Shown: one piece after another, positions 10,619 to 22,082 of the stretch
Layout of the letters: the number at the start of each line of letters is the position of its first letter
Numbering within the stretch: the first letter of the stretch is position 1
Source: Pedosphaera sp.
Lineage (GTDB): Bacteria; Verrucomicrobiota; Verrucomicrobiia; Limisphaerales; Pedosphaeraceae
NCBI GenBank assembly: GCA_028293285.1
Contig: JAQGPC010000101.1
Span: forward strand, 1-64,000
Direction of reading: 5' to 3'
Length of the DNA: 64,000 nt
Notes under the pieces: model-generated
Database searches by the model: none
The model's input: the letters and a program-made list of their open reading frames with translations, nothing else
What the model was told of the DNA's origin: nothing
Translations under genes and position numbers: made by a program

Positions 10619-10768
10619 AGCGTGTTCAGATTCGTCTCATCGATCCCATGCGTGAATAACATTTCGGGTCGTAATGGTAAAGTGGCGGGAGCGTTTAAGC
10701 ACTCCCGCCAGCTCAATCCCAAGCCAGCCATTCGAACCCAGATGGCCGCCTAACTCTTGAAACAAAAC

Positions 10769-13700
10769 TTACGGCAGACTGAGCCGATAAAACCGGTTGC
10801 CGCCGGTTATAGGAACCACCACCTGATTCTGGCCATCAATCAGCGTAACCGGACTGGTCACCTTTACCCAACTCGCCGTGTCCACGGCCGTGTTTTGTTG
10901 GAGCACAAAGCCTCCAGCAGAAGCAAGCCATGAGAACACGAACGTATTGGTGCCTGTGGTTTGCACGGACAATCGCGGCAGGCTTACAAACGAGAAGTTG
11001 CTGATTATCTGGGTGGAGGCCACGCCTCCACTGGCGCCGGTGATGCCAACATAAGCCGTATTGGTCCCGACGATGGATGGCAGATTAGCGATGTAATTAG
11101 TGCTGAACGACAGACCAGTCACCGCATCCGTCAATGTCAACGACAGGGTTGCCCCATCATAATTGAGGTTCACCCCAATCGGATCGCCACTGGCAATGTT
11201 GACGGGAGTTGTCGGGGAGTAGGGTGCCCCGGTAGCACCATTGCTGCGCAAGGCAATCCCTGGTGTGTTCGGACCGTAGATGTTGAATTCAAGCGCAGCG
11301 CTCGGTGTAATTCCGCCGTAACCCAAACCACCACCGCCGGCGCCGAGTGCCGATGGACCTGCTGCTGAATTCTGCAGCACAAACGTCGCACCATCAGCCC
11401 CGCCACCGCCCACATCCTGATACGTGAACGAAGCTCTAAACGCTCCAATGTATTGTGGATAATTCAGGAAGCTGCTCCGCGCTTCATTGCCCTGACCATC
11501 AATCAATGTCAGCACATTATTGCTGATCACGGCGCCGCCATTTTGCGTCCAGCCGCCACCGTTGTTGAGGACGATCCTGGAGACTGCCAGGGTGGCGACC
11601 GCACCGGCATTGTTCCCCGCACTATTGGTCATGAATAGTTGGTAGGTTCCCGCGTCACTGGCAAATACCTGGGCAATAGTTAAAACGTTGGAGTGAGCCC
11701 CGCTGATGTGACCGTTATCCGTGAGATTGGTTCCATTAAACTTCCACTGATAGGTTATGGGCTGGGTTCCCGTGACATACACGGAGTACGTAAGCGGTAA
11801 TCCACTCGGATACGTCTGCGAGAGGGGCGCAACATCCAGCAAAATCTGTGGCGCACCAGCAACATTGGTATACGCATTCGCGGGAACTCCGAACGAACTC
11901 AGTTCTGAGATGGAAAGGAACTCAGCCGCCGGAGCAATGCCGGTCTTGGCCGATGCCAAAGCGTTAGCAGGCACGCCACCCACCGCCCAACCATAACCGG
12001 TGCGTTGGCTGGCAGGCAGGTGCGACAGGTCGAATGCTATCGGGCTGTTGACCGGAGCACTGCCATTTGGCGCATCGATTTCCCAGGAGAAGATGTTTCC
12101 ACTCACGAGTGTGGCTGGAACTGCCACCCAGCCTCCACCGCTTTCCGGAGGTGTTTGGCTCGGATCCTGGGGGCTCTTCAGCAGATAAAGGGTTGGCTGC
12201 GCCGACCAGTCCCCACCATCGCCGAACTGGTGGCCGAGATCAACTTTGACCACTCCAAATACTTGAGGCTGATTATAGATCAATCCCACGAAATCACTCA
12301 GTCCCAAGTTGCCGCCAAACGTATCCACATTATCCGTGTTGGCATTACTGATATATTGAGCCACTCCATTGGTCAGCGCAGATAACATTGCCGCCCGTCC
12401 TTGATGATACTGATTTGCGACCAGATTCAGTGCTGGCCAGCTCTTAGAAAAAACCGGCACTGTTTGCGTCCCAAGGGTGTTGCCAAACGTATCCATCACG
12501 CCCGAAACTGTCACGGTAAGATTCGAAACACTGGGAGTCCCTGAAACCGGCAGGTTCACTCGCAATTGATATGCGTCCTGGCTGATACCAACAATCGCCA
12601 AGCCGGGATCATTAAGAACGTAATTAGCGCTATTTTGCGCAGTACCCGGATCAACCGGCTCATCGAACCACACGTCCACATTGCCAACCAAGTCAATCGT
12701 GGCAGCAGCCACGATCGGCGGCGTGGTTCGAGGCGTTATCGTGAGCGTCGCCACCTGGCTGGTGATCGAAAGCAAGGCGTTGCTCGCAATCAAACTGAAG
12801 TGCGCCCCGTTATCGCCGGTCGTTGTCTGCGTCGTGGTATAGATCGCATTGGTGGCGCCATCGATGGCGATACCATCCCGCAGCCACTGATAATTGATGG
12901 CGAGAAAATTTGTATTGATGATCCCCGAGAATATCGCCCGCTGTCCAGCCACCACGGTGATATTCGTCGGCTGCTGCACGAACACTACAGAATTGCTCGC
13001 TGGGAAACCGTAGGCGCGCATTTCACTGAATGACAGGAACCCATTGGCCCCCGCTCCTCTGACACCTCCCACCGCCCAGCCATAACCAGTTCTTTGATTG
13101 ACGGGCAGGCTGGACAGATCAAATACAATCGGCGTGTTCGGCGATGGATTGGGATCGACACCGGTCGCTGGAAATTGACTGCCGCTGATAAGATTGGCTG
13201 GCACTTTTATCCAGTCATTCGTATCCGCCTCTGGCCGGGTCGTATTGGAATCAACCGGATTTTTCAGAATATAAACATTGGGCTGCGCCTTCCAATTCCC
13301 ACCGTCGCTGAATTGCTGGCCGAGATCCACCTTGATTTCACGCATGTCCACGGCCGAGGGATAAAGCATCCCGCCGAACTGTGTCAGCAGGGCGTTCGCC
13401 GCCCCGTCAAAGGTGTCAAATCCCGCTCCGTTGCCATTGGCCGTGGTATTCACGAGGCCGTTATTCATCGCGGTAAAATCCACGCTGCGAGTTGGAGAAA
13501 CATGATAAATATTGGCCAGCACGTTCACGGCGGGAAGCCGGACTCGAACCGGAATGTTCGTGGCGGTGCTGTTTCCGCCGGGATCCTGGACTCCACTGAC
13601 AGACAAGGTCGCATTGGTCGGCACCAATCCTCCGGAAATCCCCAGAACGACGCGCAGACCGCGATTGCCGAGGGTCGCATTGGTTATGCTAAGGCCGGGT

Positions 13701-16141
13701 GCATTGTTCAATATATAATTGGCCAGATTGGTTGCGGTTGGTGTGGTCACGGCCGCGTTGAACCAGACATCAATGGTCGTCAGTGCGCTCGCGGATGGCG
13801 CATTATCGGCCATCGCGATGGAGGCACCGGGACTGACATCGTTGTTAAAAATGGTAACGGTATCGTTGTCCGCATCACCAATGGTGTAGTTCGTATTGCC
13901 GATGAGCATGAGATTGACCGTCTCCGAGGATTGCTGGAACGCGAAGTCAATCGGCTTCACAAACACCTGCGCGTTGCTCGCTCCCGCAGGAATGATCACC
14001 GAACCGGAGAGATTGGTGTAGGCCACGCCATTCGTGGCCGTTCCTCCCAAGGCGTATAATACAGTCAGGGGACTGTTCGTGCTGCCTGAGCGGGTAACGG
14101 TAAATACGCCTGGTGGAGTGGCCTTCTCAGCCGTGGTAGGCACCGTTGCCACCACGTTAACTGGCGGAATCGAAGGGCTGGAATCGTCCGATCCACCCCC
14201 GGAAGCCAGAGCCAAAATCGCATCCGGACTCAGGGCTCGATTGTAAATCCGCACATCATCCATCTTTCCCTGAAAATAACCGTCTTGTGGGAAATCGCTT
14301 CGCCCTACATAGCAATTGGTTCGTGTCACCACATTCGGCACACCGGAAAGCGTGCCGCTGGCCGCCACCGTGCCGTTCTTATAGATGACGACATTTCCAG
14401 AGGCATCCATGGTAACTGCAAAATGCTGCCATTGGTTCAGAAGCAAGGCTCCAGGCGCAGTGACTTGTCCTGCGGTAGGGAAGCCCAGGCGCACCTCAAA
14501 GGTCAGGTCGGCGCTGTTCCCGTTGCGGGAAAAAATAATGTTGTTATTATCAGGACCGTTGCCCAGGTCAATGAAGCGCGCCCAACTTGTCAGGCTCGTG
14601 GTGGGATTAGCCCACAACGCCACGGTCATTCCCTGTGAAAAGTTGCTATATCCATTTTGCAGAGCAATGTGACCGGCCTGCCCGTCAAACTTTACCGCCC
14701 GCAGAACCTTTCCGGTATAACCCGGCAACGCACCATTCACCAAAGTGCCATTCCTTCCATTGCCGGAGAAATCGCCGATTATCGTTCCAGTTGTTTCATC
14801 CAGTCGGAACCAGGTATTCAGGTTTTGCTCGACACTCACCGAGCTGCTTGGCGCAATGGGATTCAAGGCGAGATCTTTTACATTGTTCACTGTCACGGTA
14901 TAAGCAACTCCTGGAGTTACCCCGGAAACCCGCAGCAATACCGTGGCCGGGTCAGGACCAATTTGGGCGCTGGTAATCGTCACACCATTATTAATGGCAT
15001 AGTTGCTGATATTAGTGCCACTCGCCGGATCAACTCCTTCGCTGAACACCACCGAGATGTCGCTCGCGAGATTTCCCAGAATGAGCGCATCAACCAGAGT
15101 AGGAGGCGTAAAGTCAGGTTGAACAGAAATGGTTGTCGAAGCGCTGGCCGTGCCAAGGTTGTTGGTGACGGTAACACTGTAAACCGTTCCATCCTGCCCG
15201 GTGCCTACGCGTGGGATGTGATAGGTCAATAGATTGCCATTGGCTACTGCCACACCGTTGCTGAACCATTGAACAAACGCTGGCTGAGTCGCTTCGGCTG
15301 TGATGGTCAGGTCAAGCGGACGGCCATTCACAACCAGGGTGGGATTGGCCAGCGCCGTTACTGGCACTCCCAGATAATCCGTCAAAATCGCCGGCGCTTT
15401 GGCCAGTGGCGGATAGGAGGGATCATTCAAATCCACCGGGTACGGCCACAGATGGTTGCCTGAAATGATGTTTTCGTAACTCCCATCCGGCAAAGTCCAG
15501 GTCACTTCGCAATGGTCTCCTCCCACCCCCTCCTTGTGAAACATTTCAAAATAATACTTTTGGCCAGCCACCAGGGAAATCGGTGCTGATTTTTGCCCCG
15601 CATTTTGCGAAAACGTTAAGAACCCAACCGCCGTAGCATTTTCACAGATTTGAACCCGGTTGGCTGGATTTTCATTAGTGCTCAACCAGAATTGCCCCTC
15701 ATCATCACTGGCAAGTGCGAAAGTGTATTGCCCCGTTTGTGGTGCTTCAATGAACCCGCGCGTCCAGGCACCGTAATTATCAGCAAAACCTTGCGATTCT
15801 TGAAGCCCATTGGCCAGCACCTCATAAATAGTTGGCGCGCTGGGGAAACTCGGATCGCTCGTCAGATTGCTTACTGTATTTCCCGGAATGGGATCGTAAA
15901 AGAGTTTCAAGGCCACGCCAGCGCGAGCTGGCAAAGCTGCCACCGCCAACAACGACACAAGCGCCACGAAACCAGTCAAATATCTGATTGGATTACTCGC
16001 GATTTTTAGACATCCCGCTGGGGTCACGCCCTGAGGAGGCAATGCAGATGAATTTTTGCAGGTTCTTTTCATATTAGTAGAGTTGGGGGATTTTTTAAAT
16101 ACGTGGCTTGATGTTCCAAAGTAGCGGAATGTTGCTGCCAT
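10769..16141 (-). CDS. 1790-aa secreted multidomain protein (PA14-like, Ig-like, LamG, Calx-beta-like, Big/SwmB-like domains)
   Basis: 'TRGFIEAPQTGQYTFALASDDEGQFWLSTNE' (PA14), 'MTVALWANPTTSLTSWARFIDLGNG...VRIYNRALSPDAI' (LamG), repeated 'YQWLRDGIAIDGATNAIYTTT' (Ig), signal peptide region after Met at start. Confidence 0.8.
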   Translation of the reverse strand: MAATFRYFGTSSHVFKKSPNSTNMKRTCKNSSALPPQGVTPAGCLKIASNPIRYLTGFVALVSLLAVAALPARAGVALKLFYDPIPGNTVSNLTSDPSFPSAPTIYEVLANGLQESQGFADNYGAWTRGFIEAPQTGQYTFALASDDEGQFWLSTNENPANRVQICENATAVGFLTFSQNAGQKSAPISLVAGQKYYFEMFHKEGVGGDHCEVTWTLPDGSYENIISGNHLWPYPVDLNDPSYPPLAKAPAILTDYLGVPVTALANPTLVVNGRPLDLTITAEATQPAFVQWFSNGVAVANGNLLTYHIPRVGTGQDGTVYSVTVTNNLGTASASTTISVQPDFTPPTLVDALILGNLASDISVVFSEGVDPASGTNISNYAINNGVTITSAQIGPDPATVLLRVSGVTPGVAYTVTVNNVKDLALNPIAPSSSVSVEQNLNTWFRLDETTGTIIGDFSGNGRNGTLVNGALPGYTGKVLRAVKFDGQAGHIALQNGYSNFSQGMTVALWANPTTSLTSWARFIDLGNGPDNNNIIFSRNGNSADLTFEVRLGFPTAGQVTAPGALLLNQWQHFAVTMDASGNVVIYKNGTVAASGTLSGVPNVVTRTNCYVGRSDFPQDGYFQGKMDDVRIYNRALSPDAILALASGGGSDDSSPSIPPVNVVATVPTTAEKATPPGVFTVTRSGSTNSPLTVLYALGGTATNGVAYTNLSGSVIIPAGASNAQVFVKPIDFAFQQSSETVNLMLIGNTNYTIGDADNDTVTIFNNDVSPGASIAMADNAPSASALTTIDVWFNAAVTTPTATNLANYILNNAPGLSITNATLGNRGLRVVLGISGGLVPTNATLSVSGVQDPGGNSTATNIPVRVRLPAVNVLANIYHVSPTRSVDFTAMNNGLVNTTANGNGAGFDTFDGAANALLTQFGGMLYPSAVDMREIKVDLGQQFSDGGNWKAQPNVYILKNPVDSNTTRPEADTNDWIKVPANLISGSQFPATGVDPNPSPNTPIVFDLSSLPVNQRTGYGWAVGGVRGAGANGFLSFSEMRAYGFPASNSVVFVQQPTNITVVAGQRAIFSGIINTNFLAINYQWLRDGIAIDGATNAIYTTTQTTTGDNGAHFSLIASNALLSITSQVATLTITPRTTPPIVAAATIDLVGNVDVWFDEPVDPGTAQNSANYVLNDPGLAIVGISQDAYQLRVNLPVSGTPSVSNLTVTVSGVMDTFGNTLGTQTVPVFSKSWPALNLVANQYHQGRAAMLSALTNGVAQYISNANTDNVDTFGGNLGLSDFVGLIYNQPQVFGVVKVDLGHQFGDGGDWSAQPTLYLLKSPQDPSQTPPESGGGWVAVPATLVSGNIFSWEIDAPNGSAPVNSPIAFDLSHLPASQRTGYGWAVGGVPANALASAKTGIAPAAEFLSISELSSFGVPANAYTNVAGAPQILLDVAPLSQTYPSGLPLTYSVYVTGTQPITYQWKFNGTNLTDNGHISGAHSNVLTIAQVFASDAGTYQLFMTNSAGNNAGAVATLAVSRIVLNNGGGWTQNGGAVISNNVLTLIDGQGNEARSSFLNYPQYIGAFRASFTYQDVGGGGADGATFVLQNSAAGPSALGAGGGGLGYGGITPSAALEFNIYGPNTPGIALRSNGATGAPYSPTTPVNIASGDPIGVNLNYDGATLSLTLTDAVTGLSFSTNYIANLPSIVGTNTAYVGITGASGGVASTQIISNFSFVSLPRLSVQTTGTNTFVFSWLASAGGFVLQQNTAVDTASWVKVTSPVTLIDGQNQVVVPITGGNRFYRLSLP

Positions 16142-16147
16142 GAATGT

Positions 16148-17029
16148 TTATTTGGGAGATCGTTGCAATGGATCCCAAAAGTGAGAATTAACCAGGCTAA
16201 GGGAGGAGCCGCCAGCGGGATCGGCTGGCGGGTTGATGGATTGATCCTTGCGCGGTTCCGAATGGCCGTCGTTGAAGACGACTACACCAGTGCCTAAATG
16301 CCGTATGGGATCAATGCCTTCATGTTGCCCGCTGGTGCTTTTGCCCGGATCTGGGTCCATGCAGGCATTAGGCCACCAAAGACTGGAAGACCACTCATCA
16401 TATTGCACCGGGTTTTTATCCCCGATCAGCAGATTTTCACTCGGGCGCACAATGGAAGTGCGCTTGAATTGGGTTTCAAAAGTGAAATTGATCCCAACCA
16501 CCGAAATACTGCCGGAAGTATAAGGATAATGCCCTAAAAAGAATCCGTTATATCCATAACCGACATGGTCGCAATCAAAGTTCCACGCCCAAGTCACTCC
16601 ATAGGTCACATTCTTGGGCTTGAGGGCAGGACACCGAAAGAGATTGGACTGGCTTTGTGAATAACCAATGATGCAACTACCCCACCAATTCGTAAGCGCC
16701 GTCGCATGGTTGTCTGCTTCGTTCTGATTGCGATGCGCCGGAAAGAATTCACGATTATCGTCGGTATAAAGCTGCATGAATATTGAAACCTGCCGAAGGT
16801 TGTTTAGACAGGAGATACGGTTCGCCTTCGATTTGGCTCTGGCAAGCGCAGGCAAAAGCAAACCGGCTAAAATCGCTATGATCGCAATGACCACGAGCAG
16901 CTCGATCAAGGTGAATCCCCCTCGCTGGCGTTTAACCTGTAATGGTGCCTGCGGTGAACTGCACTCCTCCTTGCTCAACTTCAAACGATAGGTTTTCATT
17001 TGCCTAAGCTTTATTCCAATTACGATCAT
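16148..17029 (-). CDS. Type II secretion/pilin-like protein with prepilin N-terminal cleavage/methylation motif
   Basis: '[48 protein letters not shown]' motif. Real start probably [10 protein letters not shown] (~16999). Confidence 0.9.
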   Translation of the reverse strand: MIVIGIKLRQMKTYRLKLSKEECSSPQAPLQVKRQRGGFTLIELLVVIAIIAILAGLLLPALARAKSKANRISCLNNLRQVSIFMQLYTDDNREFFPAHRNQNEADNHATALTNWWGSCIIGYSQSQSNLFRCPALKPKNVTYGVTWAWNFDCDHVGYGYNGFFLGHYPYTSGSISVVGINFTFETQFKRTSIVRPSENLLIGDKNPVQYDEWSSSLWWPNACMDPDPGKSTSGQHEGIDPIRHLGTGVVVFNDGHSEPRKDQSINPPADPAGGSSLSLVNSHFWDPLQRSPK

Positions 17030-17271
17030 GCGGTACGGCCAGCGATACGCTTTCAGCCATTGACTCTCGTCAGCACATTATTTAATGGGGTCGATCCAAT
17101 TAAACCTTCTTCAGCGGATTTTGGGAATGAGCTTTCGCGCAAATCATTTAAGATTTTTAACCGGTCACCAGTATTTACCCTCGGGTTCCATTAAGACACG
17201 CTTTGCCTTTTGCAAAGCCCTCGATGGCTTTGCACCTTTGCACACCCCTGTAGCCGGCTGCGACAAAGCCA

Positions 17272-18594
17272 TTGACTGGCGCGGTCTTCTCCTGCTATTC
17301 CATGATGACTAAATACCCTCACCTTCTGTGCCGGATGATTCAGAGTGCGAGTGGACAAGATGAAGTGTTCGGAAAACGTGGCGTGACCCAGCCTCAAGAG
17401 CACGCGGTTGGTCACCGTTCCGCAGATCGTTACATGAGCAAACGCAGGGAAGTTGCGCTACTGATCGAAACCTCGAATGCGTATGCGCGGGGCATCCTCC
17501 AAGGTGTGGTCAGATATATTCGAGAAAATTCCCGATGGTCATTTTACATTCCTGAACAGGGCCGGGGCGACATCCCTCCCGGCTGGCTGGCTAACTGGCA
17601 GGGCGATGGCATCATTGCCCGCATCGAGAATCAGGAAATTGCCCGCTCAGTCGCGGCATCGGGTCTGCCCGCTGTGGATGTCAGTGCGGCCCGCTTGTTG
17701 CCTTCCCTGCCATGGGTTGAAACCGACGATCAGGCCATCGCCCAACTGGCCGCCGAACACTTGCTGGACCGCGGCTTCAAACATTTCGGCTTCTGTGGTG
17801 ATTCCCGTTTCAACTGGTCAAACTGGCGTTCGGACCACTTTGAGCAAGCCGTCCAGAAGGCCGGGCGCGGATGCCATCTTTACCGGTCAAGCATTTCACC
17901 AACGGCCCCCCTGGAAAATCAAGTTGCTGAAATCGCCCAGTGGCTCATCAACTTGCCGAAACCGGTGGCTATCATGGCTTGCTACGACATTCGCGGCCAG
18001 CAGGTGTTAGATGCCTGCCGCAATGCTGGTTTGGCAGTCCCCGATGAAGTCGCGGTAATTGGCGTCGATAATGACGCCCTTCTCTGCGATCTTTCCTCTC
18101 CCCCCCTCTCCAGTGTCGTACCTAACGCACAACGCACCGGCTACGAAGCAGCCGCCCTGCTCGACCAGATGATGTCAGGCGTGAAGGTGCCATCCGAAGC
18201 ACATTTGATCACTCCGCTTGGAGTCGCCACCCGCCAGTCCACCGATGTCCTGGCCATCGACGACCGGCATATTGCTCGCGCCACGCGATTCATCCGGGAG
18301 CACGCGCATGAACAAATCAATATCGAGGATGTATTAAAGGTTGTGCCACTGTCACGCCGCATCTTTGAAAGTCGCTTCAAAAAGATTTTGGGGCACACGC
18401 CTCATGAAGAAATCATTCGGGTCCGCATGAACCGGGTCAAAGAGTTGCTGACGGAAACAGAACTAAATCTCGCCGTCATCGCCGAACGAACCGGATTTGA
18501 ACATGTCGAATATCTCAGCACTGCCTTCAAAAAGAAAGTCGGCCTCTCTCCTAATCAATATCGCGCACAAAACCGTAAATTGCTGCACCACTGA
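17272..18594 (+). CDS. XylR-type transcriptional regulator (LacI-like sugar-binding domain + AraC HTH); start probably MSKRREVALLIETSN (~17434)
   Basis: 'REVALLIETSNAYARGILQGVVRYIREN' periplasmic-binding-like N-terminus; C-terminal 'SRRIFESRFKKILGHTPHEEIIRVRMNRVKELLTETELNLAVIAERTGFEHVEYLSTAFKKKVGLSPNQYR'. Confidence 0.88.
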   Translation: MTGAVFSCYSMMTKYPHLLCRMIQSASGQDEVFGKRGVTQPQEHAVGHRSADRYMSKRREVALLIETSNAYARGILQGVVRYIRENSRWSFYIPEQGRGDIPPGWLANWQGDGIIARIENQEIARSVAASGLPAVDVSAARLLPSLPWVETDDQAIAQLAAEHLLDRGFKHFGFCGDSRFNWSNWRSDHFEQAVQKAGRGCHLYRSSISPTAPLENQVAEIAQWLINLPKPVAIMACYDIRGQQVLDACRNAGLAVPDEVAVIGVDNDALLCDLSSPPLSSVVPNAQRTGYEAAALLDQMMSGVKVPSEAHLITPLGVATRQSTDVLAIDDRHIARATRFIREHAHEQINIEDVLKVVPLSRRIFESRFKKILGHTPHEEIIRVRMNRVKELLTETELNLAVIAERTGFEHVEYLSTAFKKKVGLSPNQYRAQNRKLLHH

Positions 18595-18957
18595 AACAGC
18601 CTGTGTGAATGGCTTCCTCAACGAAGTTAACTGCGTCTGCATGCGGTAGAATTTTTTGCGGCAGAACCGGGGTGCTCACAACAGATGCCACGGAGCTATT
18701 GGTGCTCCAAGGGCCAGCGATATTGGTGGCTTCCAGCAGTTTGCCGTCTCATGTTCATTCAAATCTACACGCTCTGTTCCGCGCCCACGGCCAGCATCAG
18801 CACTGCCATAGTTTTCTCGCGACTGGAAAACTCCCGAAACCAATTTGGGCTGATTCGTGCAGCGGCAACGGTTGGTTGGATGGGAGGTTGCTGGTTGCAT
18901 GCTCACTGCAATTTTTACAACTTCAATTTGCCATTTTCCCATGGTGCATTTTCGCTG

Positions 18958-21900
18958 TTAATGACTTGAATGCAGGACCAATGGCAATCGGTGGCTGAAG
19001 TCGTCGTAGAGCAGGACTGCCGGCTGGGTCATCACATTCTCATCTCGTGCTGCCGTTACCGCCAGCACGCAGATGCGGGGATTGACCGGGAGGGTCATTG
19101 CTTTGGTGCCGGGCGACACGTCAATGCGGTACTTAAACAGGTAGCAGTAAGTGTAAGCCTGATCGCTCCCATCGCGCTGATGGCGATGGGAACAGAACCA
19201 TGCCAACGGGTCGCGTTTGGTGAAGCCAGCGTCGATGCGTTCCAGCGGATTCTTAATGGAATAAGTTAGCTGTTCCACATTGCCTTGAAATACCGGGGTG
19301 TCCCAGCCACCAATAAAGCCACTCCAATCCTGGATACGCAGGGTGACGGTGCGCTCATCCAAAGTGAAAGTACCATCAGTGTCGCCGTAAACAGCCATCG
19401 CCAGCAGGTAAACCTGATTGAAGTCGCCGTCGGGCAACGTGAGCTTCTGTCCATCGCAGGAAACCGCATTTTGTTTCCCGTTCTCACGCGGCCCGATCTT
19501 GAAATTGATTCCTTCCGATACCACCGTGTCGCTGATCATCTCCGCCGGAATGGTCGCGCCCTGCTCATCGCAGGCACCGTCGGACTTTGCCTCATTGAAA
19601 CTGAAAACATCGAGGTTGTAAGGCAATTCCACCGACATGGAGGCGGATGGGCTTAGCGTCAAAGGTGGTTTGAGGTCACAAGCGAGTGAGCGGATTTGAT
19701 ACGGCTTGAAATCCAGCATCATCTTTTTACCGGAACTTGCCACTGGCTGGAGGACTTGTTCAACCCCGTTGATTTCGGTTACGCCTGCCAGGCCCTTGGA
19801 AGTCTGAAGCTCGACCGCCGACACGGCGAAACCATGCAATTCCTGTAGTCGCACCACGACTTTATCGCTCTCTTCCGCCAGCTTCATGGTTCGCATCGCG
19901 ATCTGGTCAGAACTGGTTCGTAATAGGCTGAAGGTTCGGCCGAGTTTGCCGGAATGCGGCACCGTGCGAAAAGCCTGCAACGGCTGGCTCAGGCGGGCAG
20001 CTTCCCAATCCGCTTTGCCGGAGCGCCAATCACCACGATGGCCCTGAAGCGCATAAGTAAATTCGTGACGTCCCCAGTCCTGGTAGCGCTGTTCGTAATA
20101 GTCACTGTTCTCACGAACACCGGGCGTATAAAGGAGAGTCAGGCGCAAGGTGTGGTCGTTCGGTTTATCGCTGCCGTATTTGCTGTCAGTCAAGACGGAG
20201 ACGCCATAATCCTTTTTGGCATCGGTCAGATCGAACCAACCATGACTCGGCACCTCGTATTTTTTCGGGTCATTATTGCCACGCTGAATTTTCCCAATCT
20301 CCCAGTTATAAGTCGCCAACGGATTGGTGACGCTCAACGGAAACTCCGCTTTCAGCGAACACGCCCTGCCCTGCCATGCCACGTGATTGGCCACTTCCAC
20401 CCGGTCACCGGCCGCCCCAGCCGCCAGGCGTATGGTTTGAATGAACACAGAATTTTCCGCCTGACGCTCCACCTCAATGGCCACCCGCACGGGGCCATGC
20501 TCGACAATACGAATTTTGGCCACTCCTCCCACGTAACTGCGCGGGGGATTGGCGCGGTCATTCCAGTCCATGTTCCACGCCGGAAAATTAGTGAGGTTCT
20601 CAGAAAGAATGGCCAGACGCGCCGGTGAGTCCAGTAATTCCCGATGAGCCGACTTGTCGAAAATGCCGGCGATGTCGCCGGCGTCATTCAGGGTAACTCG
20701 ATAACGAAGGTTCTCTAGCAAGCGGTCGTTAACCTTGAGCTCTGATGAGCGAGCTAAGCGGGTAGCCAAAATTAATGTCACATCCAATCACTAAAGGACG
20801 CGTAAACATTGATGTTATTCCGCCCCACATTTGACATTTAAAATGGCAACCTGCTTAGCGCCTCACCGCTGCTGGCTTCATAAACCGTAAAGCCTATCGA
20901 AGGAGCCTTTGCGAGAAATAAAAGGTGTCGCTTGGCGCCTTCAGTCGAAAGCACCTGTGTTGGCACCGGGTTGCCATTCCCATCGTGAACCGTCGCACCG
21001 GTTGATCCGGCGGGCAATTCCGCTTCCACCACATCTTCACGATCAATGGAAAGTGGGTTAAAGACAATCAGCGGAATACCTTTGGTTTGGGTATTCATTG
21101 CTCGGGCCACGCCCCCCACTGCATTCTCCAGGACGGACGCAAAGCAATTCATTGCGATGATTTCGTCATTCCAGGAATATTCGTAGCACTTGGGCAAAGA
21201 AGTGCCGGCGAGGATATCGTGAAATTGCGCACCGAGGACAAGTTTCCAAGCTTGGCTGAGTTTCTCACGTGGATACGGAGTCGCCCCCAACAGATGAGCC
21301 GCCACTGACGCCTTCTCCGCCGCATCAGCGAGGTTTTCATTCATATGATTCCAACGCTTCAGGTAAGCTTGGGAGGTAAGCGTTCCTGCCAAATGTTCGG
21401 TCAGGAGCAAGTCGCCCTGGTATTTTGGCAGGCGCGCTTTTTGTGCGTCGGTGAGGTCGCAAAATAATTGGTCAGCCTTGGCTGAGACAACGCGCACCGC
21501 ACCGGTGGAGGTCGCACTTTTTTCCACCCATTGCACCGATTCCTCGGGTGGCGCTCCTCCCCGATCACCCACACCATAATATTGATAGTCAGCAAAGACG
21601 CCGCTCATGGAGCCGTTGGTGTTCAAGCGTTCACGCCATAGGGCGCTCACGCTTAAGTCCTCCTTCACCTGCGTATTGTAATCGTTCGCGTTCAGCGCGG
21701 CGATGACCGACCCGCCGTCCAGCCCGGCCCATACGCCGAGATTAAAAGGTATCCCGCTGGCGGAGCCCCAGGTGAGTTTCTGCGTGGAAAATCCGCGAAT
21801 ACCGCAATGCGCCAGCACGGAGGGGAGCGACGCCGGAAAGCCGAATGAATCAGGCAGCATGTATTCGTGGCTCTCGGTATTAAACTCCTTTTTAAAAAAC

Positions 21901-22082
21901 TGCCGACCATAAAGAATTTGCCGGATAAGTGATTCGGTTGAAGGAATGTCAACATCATTCTCTTCCCACGATGACCCGGCGGGAAACCAACGACCCCGGG
22001 CAACCCATTTGCGCACCTTCGCAAAATCGGCCGGGTAATATTCCTGCATCATCCGGTAACGATTGGCCCCGGTGAAATTAAA
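18958..22082 (-). pseudogene. Broken GH38-type alpha-mannosidase: N-terminally truncated at ~22,080 and split by stops at ~20,788-20,838
   Basis: Two ORFs (20838..22052 and 18958..20787) read consecutively as one protein ('LPDSFGFPASLPSVLAHCGIRGFSTQKL', 'VLGAQFHDILAGTS', then 'ENLRYRVTLNDAGDIAGIFDKSAHRELL'). The His-rich catalytic N-terminus expected for GH38 is absent. Confidence 0.75.
20772..20840. repeat. Imperfect inverted repeats (ttaatgtcacatc / catttgacattta) bounding the segment that interrupts the GH38 frame
   Basis: Read directly; arms 20772-20784 and 20828-20840, about 10 of 13 positions complementary. Confidence 0.35.

Noticed and set aside
13094-14059. 321-aa plus-strand ORF antisense to the giant LamG/PA14 gene
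   Set aside because: Translation is low-complexity R/G/H/I-rich text typical of antisense shadow ORFs; the minus-strand frame has clear domains.
18595-18957. Small ORFs between XylR-like gene and GH38 remnant
   Set aside because: Both strands give only incoherent short peptides.
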